Assembly (NCBI RefSeq): GCF_000835165.1
Contig: NZ_CP007792.1
Coordinates: forward strand, 1-64,000
Origin: Corynebacterium marinum DSM 44953
GTDB taxonomy: Bacteria > Actinomycetota > Actinomycetes > Mycobacteriales > Mycobacteriaceae
Length of the DNA: 64,000 bases
Direction of reading: 5' to 3'
Positions 7,262 through 14,856 of the stretch are shown here, in pieces. The notes under the pieces were generated by a model, which did not search any database, had not been told where the DNA came from, and was given only the letters and a program-made list of their open reading frames with translations. Position 1 is the first letter of the stretch, and every line of letters begins with the position of its first letter. Position numbers and translations under genes: made by a program.

Positions 7262-8377
7262 ATGGCCAGAGTCGGGACACTGCTTGATGACTACGGCCGG
7301 CCTGCCGACCGGGTCCAGATCATCCGCCGGGGCAAGAACAATACCCGGATTAAACGATCCACGAACTACGGTCGCTCCTGGGCCGTCGAGGACGAGCTGG
7401 TGCCCACCGGGCTGATCCTCGACGACGGCGGCCTCCGCTTCGAGCAGCATTCGAACAACCCCACGCACGCCACCTATCGTGCCAATGGCATCCCGAAGGC
7501 CAGGTTGCGGGTCCAGCGGGTGTATTCGACCATCACCAAGGCCCAGGTCTACCTCGGGGACACCACCTGGTCCGAGGTCGAGGATTTTTCCACCAAAGAC
7601 ATCGTCTTCGACGGCGGCGCCGGCCATGGCTGGAACATCCCTACCTGGCATGAACCCATCGACACCGACACTTCCCTGGCCGTCGGGGAGCTGCCCCGGG
7701 AGCAGGGGAGGGAGGTGGGGGAGAGGCGGCAGGAGTCGACTCCTGTACCAGTCCCGGCCACGCAGGTAGCTGTGGCGCCGCCAGCCCCTGCGGCGCTGAT
7801 ACTGGAGGCCTCGAAGGTGCAGCGGTTTTCCTACCTGCGTGTGTCCAGTGCGGATCAGAACCTCGCCCGCCAACGCGCCATGATCGGCGACGTCAACAAG
7901 GAATTCATCGATGAAGTCTCCGCCCGCTCGAGGGCAGATCGTCCGGGACTGGAGCGTTGCATCGACTACCTGCGCGACCATGACGAGCTGCATGTCGCCT
8001 CCATCGACCGTCTGGCCCGGTCCCTGGTGGATCTGCGGTTCATCATCGATGCGATCACCGCCAAGGGAGCATCGGTGCACTTCATCAAGGAGAACCTGAC
8101 CTTCTCCGAGGATTCCACCGACCCGCGGGCCACCCTCATGCTGGGGATCCTCGGATCCTTCGCCGAGTTCGAGCGCACCATCATCCGTGAACGTCAGGCT
8201 GAAGGCATTGCTCTGGCGAAGAAAGCCGGAAAGTACAAAGGCCGTAAACGCGCTCTCAGTCCGAAGAAAGTCCAGGAAGCTCGCAGACGGGCCGTCGCTG
8301 GGGAGTCCAAGGTCGTCATTGCCAAGGACCTCAACGTCAGCCGAGCCACCCTCTACCGGGCATTGAAAAGTGACTAG
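7262..8377 (+). CDS. Serine recombinase with an extra N-terminal domain
   Basis: A 371-residue protein in two parts. Residues 1-135 form a domain I cannot place, rich in aromatic and charged residues (NTRIKRSTNYGRSW, GHGWNIPTWHEP). A Pro-rich linker follows at about 140-185. Residues 186-371 are a complete resolvase/invertase: YLRVSSADQN with the nucleophile Ser195, IDRLARS, the long E helix GSFAEFERTIIRERQAEG and a C-terminal helix-turn-helix (ISRATLYRAL type). The start ATG has CGGAGG six bases before it, so the N-terminal domain is truly translated. It follows merA and is probably the resolution enzyme of the mercury transposon. A decayed relative lies at 1845-2207. Confidence 0.85.
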   Translation: MARVGTLLDDYGRPADRVQIIRRGKNNTRIKRSTNYGRSWAVEDELVPTGLILDDGGLRFEQHSNNPTHATYRANGIPKARLRVQRVYSTITKAQVYLGDTTWSEVEDFSTKDIVFDGGAGHGWNIPTWHEPIDTDTSLAVGELPREQGREVGERRQESTPVPVPATQVAVAPPAPAALILEASKVQRFSYLRVSSADQNLARQRAMIGDVNKEFIDEVSARSRADRPGLERCIDYLRDHDELHVASIDRLARSLVDLRFIIDAITAKGASVHFIKENLTFSEDSTDPRATLMLGILGSFAEFERTIIRERQAEGIALAKKAGKYKGRKRALSPKKVQEARRRAVAGESKVVIAKDLNVSRATLYRALKSD

Positions 8378-8465
8378 ATTCAACTTCGGAACCAGCAAGC
8401 CAAGGTTTTATGCCAGCACTCGGTCGGTCTAGAGGTACGTTAACCAGCTTGTGTGCGAAGAAAGG

Positions 8466-8813
8466 TCAGGAGACAGCCCGCGCATGAAGCTCTTCAGTGC
8501 TTATTTCGTCCAGTACTTCGCCCTGCTCGGAGAGCACTGTAAGCAGATCTACTGCTGAACGAATATATGTCCCCTTTTGGTCATTAAACGCAATCGGAGT
8601 ACCGAGAATTACGGCTAGCCGATTAGGAATAACGCTCAACAGAGCCTCGTCCGTGGCTCCGACATGGGCAGGAGAGTAAGTGATCGTGACGGTCCGATCA
8701 TGGTACTCGATGTCCCGAGCTGCTCGAACGATTTGATTTCCAGGACGGGAATTTTCGATGAAATCGTGGAAATGCTCGACAATCTCATGGGGCTCAGGAG
8801 AGGGAGTAGGCAT
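8466..8813 (-). CDS. Hypothetical protein
   Basis: A 115-residue soluble protein (MPTPSPEPHEIVEHFHDFIE at the start, SEQGEVLDEISTEELHARAVS at the end). It shows regular helix and strand alternation and no membrane segment or known motif. The codon use is a little less GC-rich than in the copper region. It is transcribed away from the sigma-like gene at 9045, with 230 bases between. I do not recognise the family. Confidence 0.55.
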   Translation of the reverse strand: MPTPSPEPHEIVEHFHDFIENSRPGNQIVRAARDIEYHDRTVTITYSPAHVGATDEALLSVIPNRLAVILGTPIAFNDQKGTYIRSAVDLLTVLSEQGEVLDEISTEELHARAVS

Positions 8814-9044
8814 GGGACGAATCCTTATTTAGGGGGTGTAGGTGGGAACAAGCCTATCGCACCGCAAGACCCAGATTCAGGCGTCTCCACTGCAAGGTGA
8901 TCCTGCGCCTATGAAACGAGACTCGGTCAGAGTTGAGAGCGCTCGAGAAGGTGAAGGAAGACCATCTGAACAGGGGAAAGGGGGATTTGAGGCGTTGTTT
9001 CCATGTAACTTAAAGTGTTGAGTAAATAGCCCGAAGGGGGCCGC

Positions 9045-9812
9045 ATGGAGGACGCTGACGAACTCTTTGAGCCAGGGCTGCGCCGCCGGCGGAATGCGGT
9101 CCAGCGGTGGGTCACTAGTCAAACTGTAGATGAAGTGAGCAGGCGAGACGGAGACCGTGAGCTCTACCAAATTCTTGCCGACCAAGGATTTCGTGGAGCA
9201 GACTATGCGGATTTCGAACGGGAGCTGGTGGACTACGGATTCATGGTGATCCGATCTTGGCTCCGCAAGGGAAAACTGCTCGAAAAATGCGGTTCGTTAA
9301 AGGTCAAAGGCATCTCTACGGGTATTGATCTCGACCCGAGTTCCCTGAGAGAACATGAAATAGAGGACCTGACAGAAGATATTGTCGCCGACGGCATCTA
9401 CCGGTTTCGTGAGCAGTCCCTTTTCGGTGGGCGGTGGAGGCCCAACGGCCCTGCCAGCATGCGCACTTTTTTCATCAATCGATGCTTGTTTTCTTCAGCC
9501 GACCCACTGACGGCCTTTCACCGGCAGAGAAAACGGGAGCAGGAGATGATCTACCTGGACGGATTCAGTGACAGAGGCTCCTTTGTGGACCCCGAGAACA
9601 CGGCTGAGGCAGTAACTCAAGATATAGACCTGATGCGCCTTGTAGGAATGTTAGGCCCTCAAGACCGCGAGATACTCACCCTTCATCTTGAGGGGCTTAA
9701 ACACCGTGAGATTGGACAGAAGATGGGTACCACCCCCAAGGGGATCGAGCGGCGGTTGGCTCGTATCCATGCCCGCCTTCGAGACGACGCAACTAAGGAG
9801 GAGACCGCATGA
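9045..9812 (+). CDS. Sigma-70-like regulatory protein
   Basis: A 255-residue protein whose last 60 residues form a sigma region 4 helix-turn-helix: LGPQDREILTLHLEGLKHREIGQKMG, then TPKGIERRLARIHARLR. The middle (ELVDYGFMVIRSWLRKG ... SMRTFFINRCLF) has the spacing of a region 2 with a long insert. This suggests an ECF-like sigma factor or a derived regulator; function is inferred. AAGGGGG precedes the ATG. The stop overlaps the start of a 54-residue gene (ATGA at 9809-9812), so the two are probably co-translated. Confidence 0.7.
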   Translation: MEDADELFEPGLRRRRNAVQRWVTSQTVDEVSRRDGDRELYQILADQGFRGADYADFERELVDYGFMVIRSWLRKGKLLEKCGSLKVKGISTGIDLDPSSLREHEIEDLTEDIVADGIYRFREQSLFGGRWRPNGPASMRTFFINRCLFSSADPLTAFHRQRKREQEMIYLDGFSDRGSFVDPENTAEAVTQDIDLMRLVGMLGPQDREILTLHLEGLKHREIGQKMGTTPKGIERRLARIHARLRDDATKEETA

Positions 9813-9973
9813 GTGACAGCTATAGAAAGGCGTTCGAACGTTCTTCGTTCGGAACTCCGGAGGTGGCCCAGGCACGAAAGGTGATTACCGCTTCGCAGCG
9901 GGAAAGCGTGCTCAAGAAAATTGAGGATAAAAGGCGATCTACCAGCAAAAAGGGGGATATTGGGAGGAAGTAG
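9809..9973 (+). CDS. Small basic protein coupled to the sigma-like gene
   Basis: A 54-residue reading frame that begins in the ATGA overlap with the sigma-like gene and is preceded by a strong GGAGG (AAGGAGGAGACCGC). The product (MSDSYRKAFERSSFG at the start, KKGDIGRK at the end) is charged, basic and without a membrane segment. Overlap and Shine-Dalgarno support translation. It could be a partner or anti-sigma-type modulator of the upstream protein; that is a guess from context only. Confidence 0.6.
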   Translation: MSDSYRKAFERSSFGTPEVAQARKVITASQRESVLKKIEDKRRSTSKKGDIGRK

Positions 9974-10154
9974 CCATGTAATGGGTATCGCTGAAAAGCG
10001 ATGCCGGGGCCTGGCAGCCACCAGACCCCGGCAGTATCGAGAGGCTAGAACCTCATCGCCATCACTTTGACGGGTGATAGCAGCGATCCTAGCGGAGCTA
10101 CCAGTGTCCGATCAGCGGACACGCTCACTCTCGATAAACTTGAGAGGAGTTCTC

Positions 10155-10367
10155 GTGGCACGACGATCAGTCCATCGATCCGCCAAGACCGGCCGCTTCG
10201 TTCCCAAGTCCACGGTTGCGCGGTGGCCGGGGAAGACCACCACCGAGCAGGTGGGCAGCGGAACCAGCAACCACCGGCCGGTGTACCGCTCCGCGGCTAC
10301 CGGCCGGTTTGTCACTCCTGGTCACGGAAAGGGAAACCCGAGCGGGACCATCCGCCAATGGGTCTAA
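10155..10367 (+). CDS. Small protein with two RSAxTGRFV repeats
   Basis: A 70-residue protein from a GTG with GAGGAG five bases upstream. It contains two similar units, VHRSAKTGRFVPKSTVARWPGKTT and VYRSAATGRFVTPGHGK. Single-unit proteins with RSAxTGRFV are common small hypotheticals in Actinobacteria; I know of no assigned function. The doubling points to an internal duplication. It belongs to the unassigned plus-strand cargo at 9.0-11.5 kb. Confidence 0.6.
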   Translation: MARRSVHRSAKTGRFVPKSTVARWPGKTTTEQVGSGTSNHRPVYRSAATGRFVTPGHGKGNPSGTIRQWV

Positions 10368-10520
10368 TTCCGCCGACCGCAAGGAATCGTGCTCTCGTCC
10401 TCGGACGGGGGCACGCTGCCTTGCGGCGAGGGTGATCATGGTCTGGCTCATAATCGCGCAGCCGCCCACGCCGCCAAGCTTGATTTGCGAATTACATGAC
10501 TTGAGAGAAAGGGATCATTG

Positions 10521-11477
10521 ATGAATGTTACTGATTTTCAGTGGTGGACGGCAGAGAGAGTGGCAGCTGCTGCTAATGCTGGCATCTTCGTTCTTGCTGT
10601 CATTACGGCGGTCGCGGCACTCGTTGCTGTCTATCAAACGAAGAGAATCATCAAACAGAACGAAATAGCTAGAACCGACCATTCTGAGGCGGCACTGGCG
10701 TCTCAGAAGCAGCAAGAAGAGTACAACCGCCTCGCTACTGATTCAGCCGACCATCAAGCAAAGTCGGTAGAACTGCAACGAGAATCAGTGGAGCGAACAA
10801 ATCGCCCGATGATGACTGTTCGCTATCTTCCGCCGAAGAGCACAATGGATGTCCTCGACCTGGAGATCTCCAACGTGGGCAAGTCGGTCGCCTATCAAGT
10901 TCACGCTGAGTTTGACCCACCGCTTCCTGAGCCTGACTTGGATGCGTTGAACAAAAACAGCGACCCTGGTCAGACCTTCCACCACCCCAACGCGGAAATA
11001 CCTAGGACGGTGTTTGCTGGGCGCACGTTCCGCACTTGGGTGCCAGGACAAAAGGTAACAGCACCCTTTTGGGTTTCCCATAAGGACTATGAAGTCGGTG
11101 ACCGGGACGCACTTTCTGCCGAGGGAATCCCTGCCCAGCAGCTCGTCCACATTCATTACCGAGACGAAAAAAACGAACGTTACGCCGACACTTTCGAACT
11201 CGACCCCGGCATCTGGGCTGGAACAATGTTTCAAGAGACGGATGAGCAAAAACAACGCAAAGCTTTAGAGAAGCTATCTAAGTCCGTCGAAGGATACGGA
11301 AAGACTTTCACGTACCAGGTACAGACCCTCCTGAATCGAGCCACGTCCCCGACGCAAGAAGAGATTGAACAGAAGAAAGAGCGGGAGGAAAAAATCGCCC
11401 GTATTCGGGCGCGCGAGCACCAGCGGAAGACGCGACAACATGAAGTAGAAGCACGCCAAGACAAGAAACAGAACTAG
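10521..11477 (+). CDS. Hypothetical membrane-anchored coiled-coil protein
   Basis: About 318 residues. One N-terminal transmembrane segment (residues about 12-36, AAAANAGIFVLAVITAVAALVAVY) is followed by a helical charged stretch. A beta-rich middle follows (MMTVRYLPPKSTMDVLDLEISNVGKSVAYQVH), then a long, strongly charged C-terminal helix (EEIEQKKEREEKIARIRARE) that should form a coiled coil. The middle resembles the Ig-like domains of single-pass hypothetical proteins, but I cannot name it. Start ATG at 10521; GAGAAAGGGA lies upstream. A TTG directly before it is an alternative. Confidence 0.65.
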   Translation: MNVTDFQWWTAERVAAAANAGIFVLAVITAVAALVAVYQTKRIIKQNEIARTDHSEAALASQKQQEEYNRLATDSADHQAKSVELQRESVERTNRPMMTVRYLPPKSTMDVLDLEISNVGKSVAYQVHAEFDPPLPEPDLDALNKNSDPGQTFHHPNAEIPRTVFAGRTFRTWVPGQKVTAPFWVSHKDYEVGDRDALSAEGIPAQQLVHIHYRDEKNERYADTFELDPGIWAGTMFQETDEQKQRKALEKLSKSVEGYGKTFTYQVQTLLNRATSPTQEEIEQKKEREEKIARIRAREHQRKTRQHEVEARQDKKQN

Positions 11478-11526
11478 CTCCTAGCGCTGAGCGTTGTCTG
11501 AACCAGGGGCCGGGGCATGGGGAAAG

Positions 11527-11636
11527 GGTGCTGTTGAAATAGAAATTCCGGCTTACGCACTATTGGTTGGCGTGCAGCGCACGATAGGTGGGCAGCTCTG
11601 CTAATTGGGTCCACAACGCGAGTGTGCAACAGCCCC
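11527..11636. repeat. Short element with terminal inverted repeats (MITE-like)
   Basis: GGTGCTGTTG (11527-11536) and CAACAGCCCC (11627-11636) are inverted repeats with nine of ten matches, enclosing 110 bases without a reading frame. The left arm equals the tip of the IS6-type repeat at 4734-4747, but the inner bases differ. It could be a deletion derivative of an insertion sequence or a solo-end element. Confidence 0.4.
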
Positions 11637-11792
11637 CGGATAACTTACCGCTTTTGATCTGTTCGGCTTCCTCCGGGGGTCAGAACGTTCAGGGGGCGTG
11701 AAACTGTAAACTCATGCCATAACCATAAATAGCAGTGGAGTTTCCTCACGGATACGTCACCGAGAAATCCCTTCTACACCGAGGAGCACCCC

Positions 11793-12137
11793 GTGGCACG
11801 CCGCGAAATCACCCAGTACTTTGACGACATCGACGGCACGCCCCTGACCGATGACCAGGTGACCACCCTCCGATTTGGCGTCGAGGGCTCCGAGTACGTT
11901 ATCGACCTCTCCGAGGACAACGCCACCCGATTCCTTGATCTGCTCGCCCCCTACGTCGAGGCTGCCCAACCCGCCCCGGTGGCACGCAACTCCCGCACCC
12001 GGGCTGCTGGTGGGGCGAAGCGTTTACACTCCCGCCGGATCCGCCAGTGGGCGCAGGAGCAGAACCTTCAGGTGTCTGATCGGGGCTCCATCCCCAAGCA
12101 CATCGTCGAGGCCTACAACCAGGCACACCCCTCGTAG
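11793..12137 (+). CDS. lsr2: Lsr2-type nucleoid-associated protein
   Basis: A 114-residue Lsr2 homologue, the actinobacterial H-NS counterpart that bridges DNA and silences AT-rich, often foreign, genes. The N-terminal dimer domain starts MARREITQYFDDIDGTPL and includes FGVEGSEYVIDLSEDNA. A linker leads to the C-terminal DNA-binding domain, whose minor-groove hook is RGSIP followed by KHIVEAYNQAHP. It starts with GTG at 11793; GAGGAG lies ten bases upstream. It stands alone between accessory genes and an IS5-family element, so it may belong to the mobile DNA and not be the main chromosomal copy. Confidence 0.92.
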   Translation: MARREITQYFDDIDGTPLTDDQVTTLRFGVEGSEYVIDLSEDNATRFLDLLAPYVEAAQPAPVARNSRTRAAGGAKRLHSRRIRQWAQEQNLQVSDRGSIPKHIVEAYNQAHPS

Positions 12138-12268
12138 GGTCGAAGCGTCGTTCATGCGTTTTGTGGGTGCTGTGGCCACGACCATGGGACACCATCCCTG
12201 GCCAGGCGATGAGAAAAACCGCCGCACCCGACGGTGAGGCGGTCATTCTTTACCACGCGAGTGGCTTA

Positions 12269-13275
12269 GGCGGTGTTACGAAAGTCGTTTCAGCCAGTAC
12301 CGGATCACCGCCAGCTGAACCGTGGCCTCGAAGTGCACCACTAACTTATCGAAACGCGTGGCACACCCACGGTGCTGCTTGATCCGGTTGATCCCCCGCT
12401 CCACCACATTGCGCCGCCGGTAGACAGAAGTGTCAAAGGCAGGGGGTCGGCCACCGGCTGATCCCCTGCGCCGCCGGTGGGCGACCTGGTCCTTCGGCTG
12501 GGAGATTGTCGCCTTGATGCCCCTCGACCGTAGATACTTTCGGTTGGCTCGCGAGGAATACGCCTTATCTGCCAGCACCCGCTTGGGTCGTCGCCGCGGC
12601 CGGCCCCGGCCGGTGGACGGGACCCGGATTTTGTCCAGGACCGGCACCATCTGTGGCCCATCACCTGCCTGGCCAGGGGTGATCACCAACGACATCACCC
12701 CACACCCGGCATCGATACCGACGTGGATCTTTGTTGACCATCCGCCCCGGGAGCGCCCGAAACCATGATGATCAGGCTCCCCGGGGTGCCGGAGGGGACT
12801 GTCCTTGCGGGCGCCGGCGGCATGGACATGCCCGCGGGCAGTGGTGGAGTCCACGCTGACCTCCCAGGAGAGTTTTCCCTTCTCCTGGGCGTGGGTGAGC
12901 AACCGGGTGTGTACGTCCTCCCACACTCCGTCAGCCCGGAGACGGGCGAACAGGTCGTGGACCCGCCACCACGGTCCGTAGCGCTCATGGACATCACGCC
13001 AGGGGCATCCGGTACGGATCCGGAAGAAGATGCCGTTGACCAGGGATCTCAGGTCCCAGGTACGGGGGCGTCCCCGCCGTGAGGGGGCGGGCAGCAGTGG
13101 GGCGAGTAGATGCCATTCGGCGTCAGTGAGGTCATGGCGTGCTGAGGGCGGTAAAGTAGGCAACGAGGGTTTCCTTGCAAGCGTTGATGATTCGACACCA
13201 ACAGCGTGCGTGGGGAAACCCTCGTTGCTGTTTATGACACGCCGGTCTCACCCACCGGATTTTCGTAACACGGCC
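12269..13275 (-). mobile_element. IS5-family insertion sequence, copy 1
   Basis: A complete element of about 1,007 bases. The ends GGCGGTGTTACGAAA (12269-12283) and TTTCGTAACACGGCC (13261-13275) are inverted repeats, flanked on both sides by TA, the likely target duplication. A second copy with the same ends (one base different) is at 37238-38242. Confidence 0.9.
12276..13163 (-). CDS. IS5-family transposase (copy 1)
   Basis: A 295-residue IS5-type DDE transposase. It begins MPTLPPSARHDLTDAEWHLLAPLLP and has the usual N-terminal GRPRTWDLRSLVNGIFFRIRTG. It carries first Asp in EVSVDSTTARGHVHAAG, second Asp in VLADKAYSSRANR and Glu in YRRRNVVERGINRIKQHRG. The reading frame is intact and nearly identical to the copy at 37348-38235, so both were acquired recently. 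Its stop lies inside the left inverted repeat region. Confidence 0.95.
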   Translation of the reverse strand: MPTLPPSARHDLTDAEWHLLAPLLPAPSRRGRPRTWDLRSLVNGIFFRIRTGCPWRDVHERYGPWWRVHDLFARLRADGVWEDVHTRLLTHAQEKGKLSWEVSVDSTTARGHVHAAGARKDSPLRHPGEPDHHGFGRSRGGWSTKIHVGIDAGCGVMSLVITPGQAGDGPQMVPVLDKIRVPSTGRGRPRRRPKRVLADKAYSSRANRKYLRSRGIKATISQPKDQVAHRRRRGSAGGRPPAFDTSVYRRRNVVERGINRIKQHRGCATRFDKLVVHFEATVQLAVIRYWLKRLS

Positions 13276-13478
13276 TAGAGCGGGCGAACCTGCTGGGCCT
13301 GCGGGCCCTTGGCGCCCTCGCCGACCTCGAACTCCACCGGCTGGTTTTCCTCCAGGTTGCGGAAACCGCCGCCCTGAATCTCGGAGTAGTGGACGAAAAG
13401 ATCAGCGGACCCATCGTTGGGGGCGATGAAACCGAAGCCCTTCTCGGAGTTGAACCACTTCACAGTTCCCTGTGCCAT
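13275..13478 (-). CDS. cspA: Cold-shock protein
   Basis: A 67-residue cold-shock domain protein with [18 protein letters not shown] (RNA-binding motif KGFGFI) and DLFVHYSEI. It binds single-stranded RNA and DNA. The gene ends exactly at the IS5 element: the last base of its TAG stop (13275) is the outermost base of the right inverted repeat, and the TA target duplication provides the first two. The product appears full length, but its own terminator has been displaced. Long leader upstream, as in other csp genes. Confidence 0.93.
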   Translation of the reverse strand: MAQGTVKWFNSEKGFGFIAPNDGSADLFVHYSEIQGGGFRNLEENQPVEFEVGEGAKGPQAQQVRPL

Positions 13479-13786
13479 ATCTATTACCTTTTCCTTGATG
13501 AGGAGATGCTACGTTCGCCAGCATAATTCGCTGAAGGACGGGTCGGTGGAACTCCTCGTCGACCATCAAGCTACGCAGTGACTGCATGGTGAGGACAACC
13601 AGGCGCTCGCGAGTGCCTCAACACTGCGCACAGAAACCGCGACCACCAATAAGTGTGCCATGGATCACGGTCCGGCGTAGCGACCTTGTCAGAAGTCGAC
13701 TCCACGAGAAGCCAGGCGCACAGACATGAAAAGACACCCTTTCCGGCCAGAGCGGTGGCGGGCCGGCAAGGAAACTGGGTCAACCG

Positions 13787-13920
13787 GAAAATCGTGTCAC
13801 ATTAATGGTTTTTTACACCGTTCACGTGACATAGGTAAAATAACGCGTTAAGTGACAAAATCGGCTTTTTCGACCTTGGATGACATTTTTGAAAATCGTG
13901 TCACGTAAACGATCGTATAA
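13787..13920. repeat. Resolvase res-like site
   Basis: Two exact copies of GAAAATCGTGTCAC (13787-13800 and 13891-13904) and several further GTGACA / TGACA heptamers in both orientations lie within about 130 bases. This AT-rich stretch sits directly before the resolvase gene at 13937. Length, position and repeated half-sites fit a Tn3-type res site with three subsites. Confidence 0.65.
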
Positions 13921-13936
13921 GTGATGGGAGAATCCT

Positions 13937-14554
13937 ATGGCACTGATTGGTTATATGCGGGTGTCGAAGTCGGATGGGTCGCAAACCACCGATCTGCAAC
14001 GCGACGCCCTTCTTGCGGCCGGGGTGGATCCGGGCCATCTCTACGAGGACATGGCGTCGGGCAAGCAAGAGGACCGACCCCACCTCGAGGCGTGCCTCAA
14101 GGCCCTGCGCTCCGGCGACACCTTGTTGGTGTGGAAGTTGGACCGGTTGGGCAGGAATCTGCGCCACCTGGTCAACATCGTCCATGACCTCACCGCCCGC
14201 GGGGTGGGGTTGAAGGTGCTCACCGGTCAGGGGGCGGCGATTGACACGACCTCGGCGCAGGGCAAGCTGGTCTTCGGGATCTTCGCCGCCCTCGCTGAGT
14301 TCGAACGTGAGTTGATCTCCGAGCGCACCAAGGCCGGCCTGGAATCCGCCCGTGCCCGTGGGCGCAAGGGCGGCCGGCCGTTTAAGATGACCCCAGCGAA
14401 GGTGCGCCTGGCGATGGCATCGATGGGCCAACCGGAAACCAATGTCGCAGCCCTGTGTCAGGAGTTGGGGATTACCCGTCAGACGCTATATCGGCATGTG
14501 TCCCCGACAGGGGAGTTGCGGGAGGATGGGCAGAAACTGCTTTCCGGCAGCTGA
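13937..14554 (+). CDS. Serine resolvase/invertase (TnpR/Pin type)
   Basis: A 205-residue serine recombinase: MALIGYMRVSKSDGS with nucleophile Ser10, KLDRLGRNLRHL, the helix FAALAEFERELISERTKAGL and a C-terminal helix-turn-helix (ITRQTLYRHV). Size and order are those of Tn3-family resolvases. A repeat-rich res-like site precedes it. No Tn3 transposase lies nearby, so it is either a relic of a transposon or acts on the flanking island. It is only distantly related to the recombinase at 7262. Confidence 0.92.
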   Translation: MALIGYMRVSKSDGSQTTDLQRDALLAAGVDPGHLYEDMASGKQEDRPHLEACLKALRSGDTLLVWKLDRLGRNLRHLVNIVHDLTARGVGLKVLTGQGAAIDTTSAQGKLVFGIFAALAEFERELISERTKAGLESARARGRKGGRPFKMTPAKVRLAMASMGQPETNVAALCQELGITRQTLYRHVSPTGELREDGQKLLSGS

Positions 14555-14833
14555 CCACCGGCGGTGAGGCATGGGTGGGCCAGGGTGCTCTGAGGTCGTC
14601 TCGAGGTGTCCTATATATAGAGGTATAGGGGCAAAAAATTGAGGGAGAGAATCCGGTCGCACTGACTTCCCCATCACCGCAGCCGCCAAACGAATCTGTG
14701 GGTCACATTCCAGGATGATCTCATGGCAGGAAAAGTCGGCCCGGGAAAATGCCCATGATCTTCATCGTGCCAGGAGGAGGGCCGCGCATCTCACGAGTGC
14801 AGCAGGATCCCTAAAATTTACCCTCCGTCACTG

Positions 14834-14855
14834 AAAGTTCGTGTAACTTAACTTT
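14834..14855. promoter_or_regulatory. Candidate operator of the manganese transporter gene
   Basis: The inverted repeat AAAGTT (14834-14839) / AACTTT (14850-14855) with a ten-base centre lies directly before the mntH start. A DtxR-type regulator is encoded just downstream, so this is a reasonable binding site. The rest of the 14555-14856 gap shows only an AT-rich stretch (14610-14640) and no gene. Confidence 0.4.
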
Positions 14856-14856
14856 T

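Noticed and set aside
7187..8398. 403-residue minus-strand frame opposite the recombinase gene
   Set aside because: Complementary-strand artefact of a GC-rich gene; the plus strand has clear motifs and a ribosome site.
8877..9185. 102-residue minus-strand frame overlapping the start of the sigma-like gene
   Set aside because: It overlaps the better supported plus-strand gene with its ribosome site; no motif seen.
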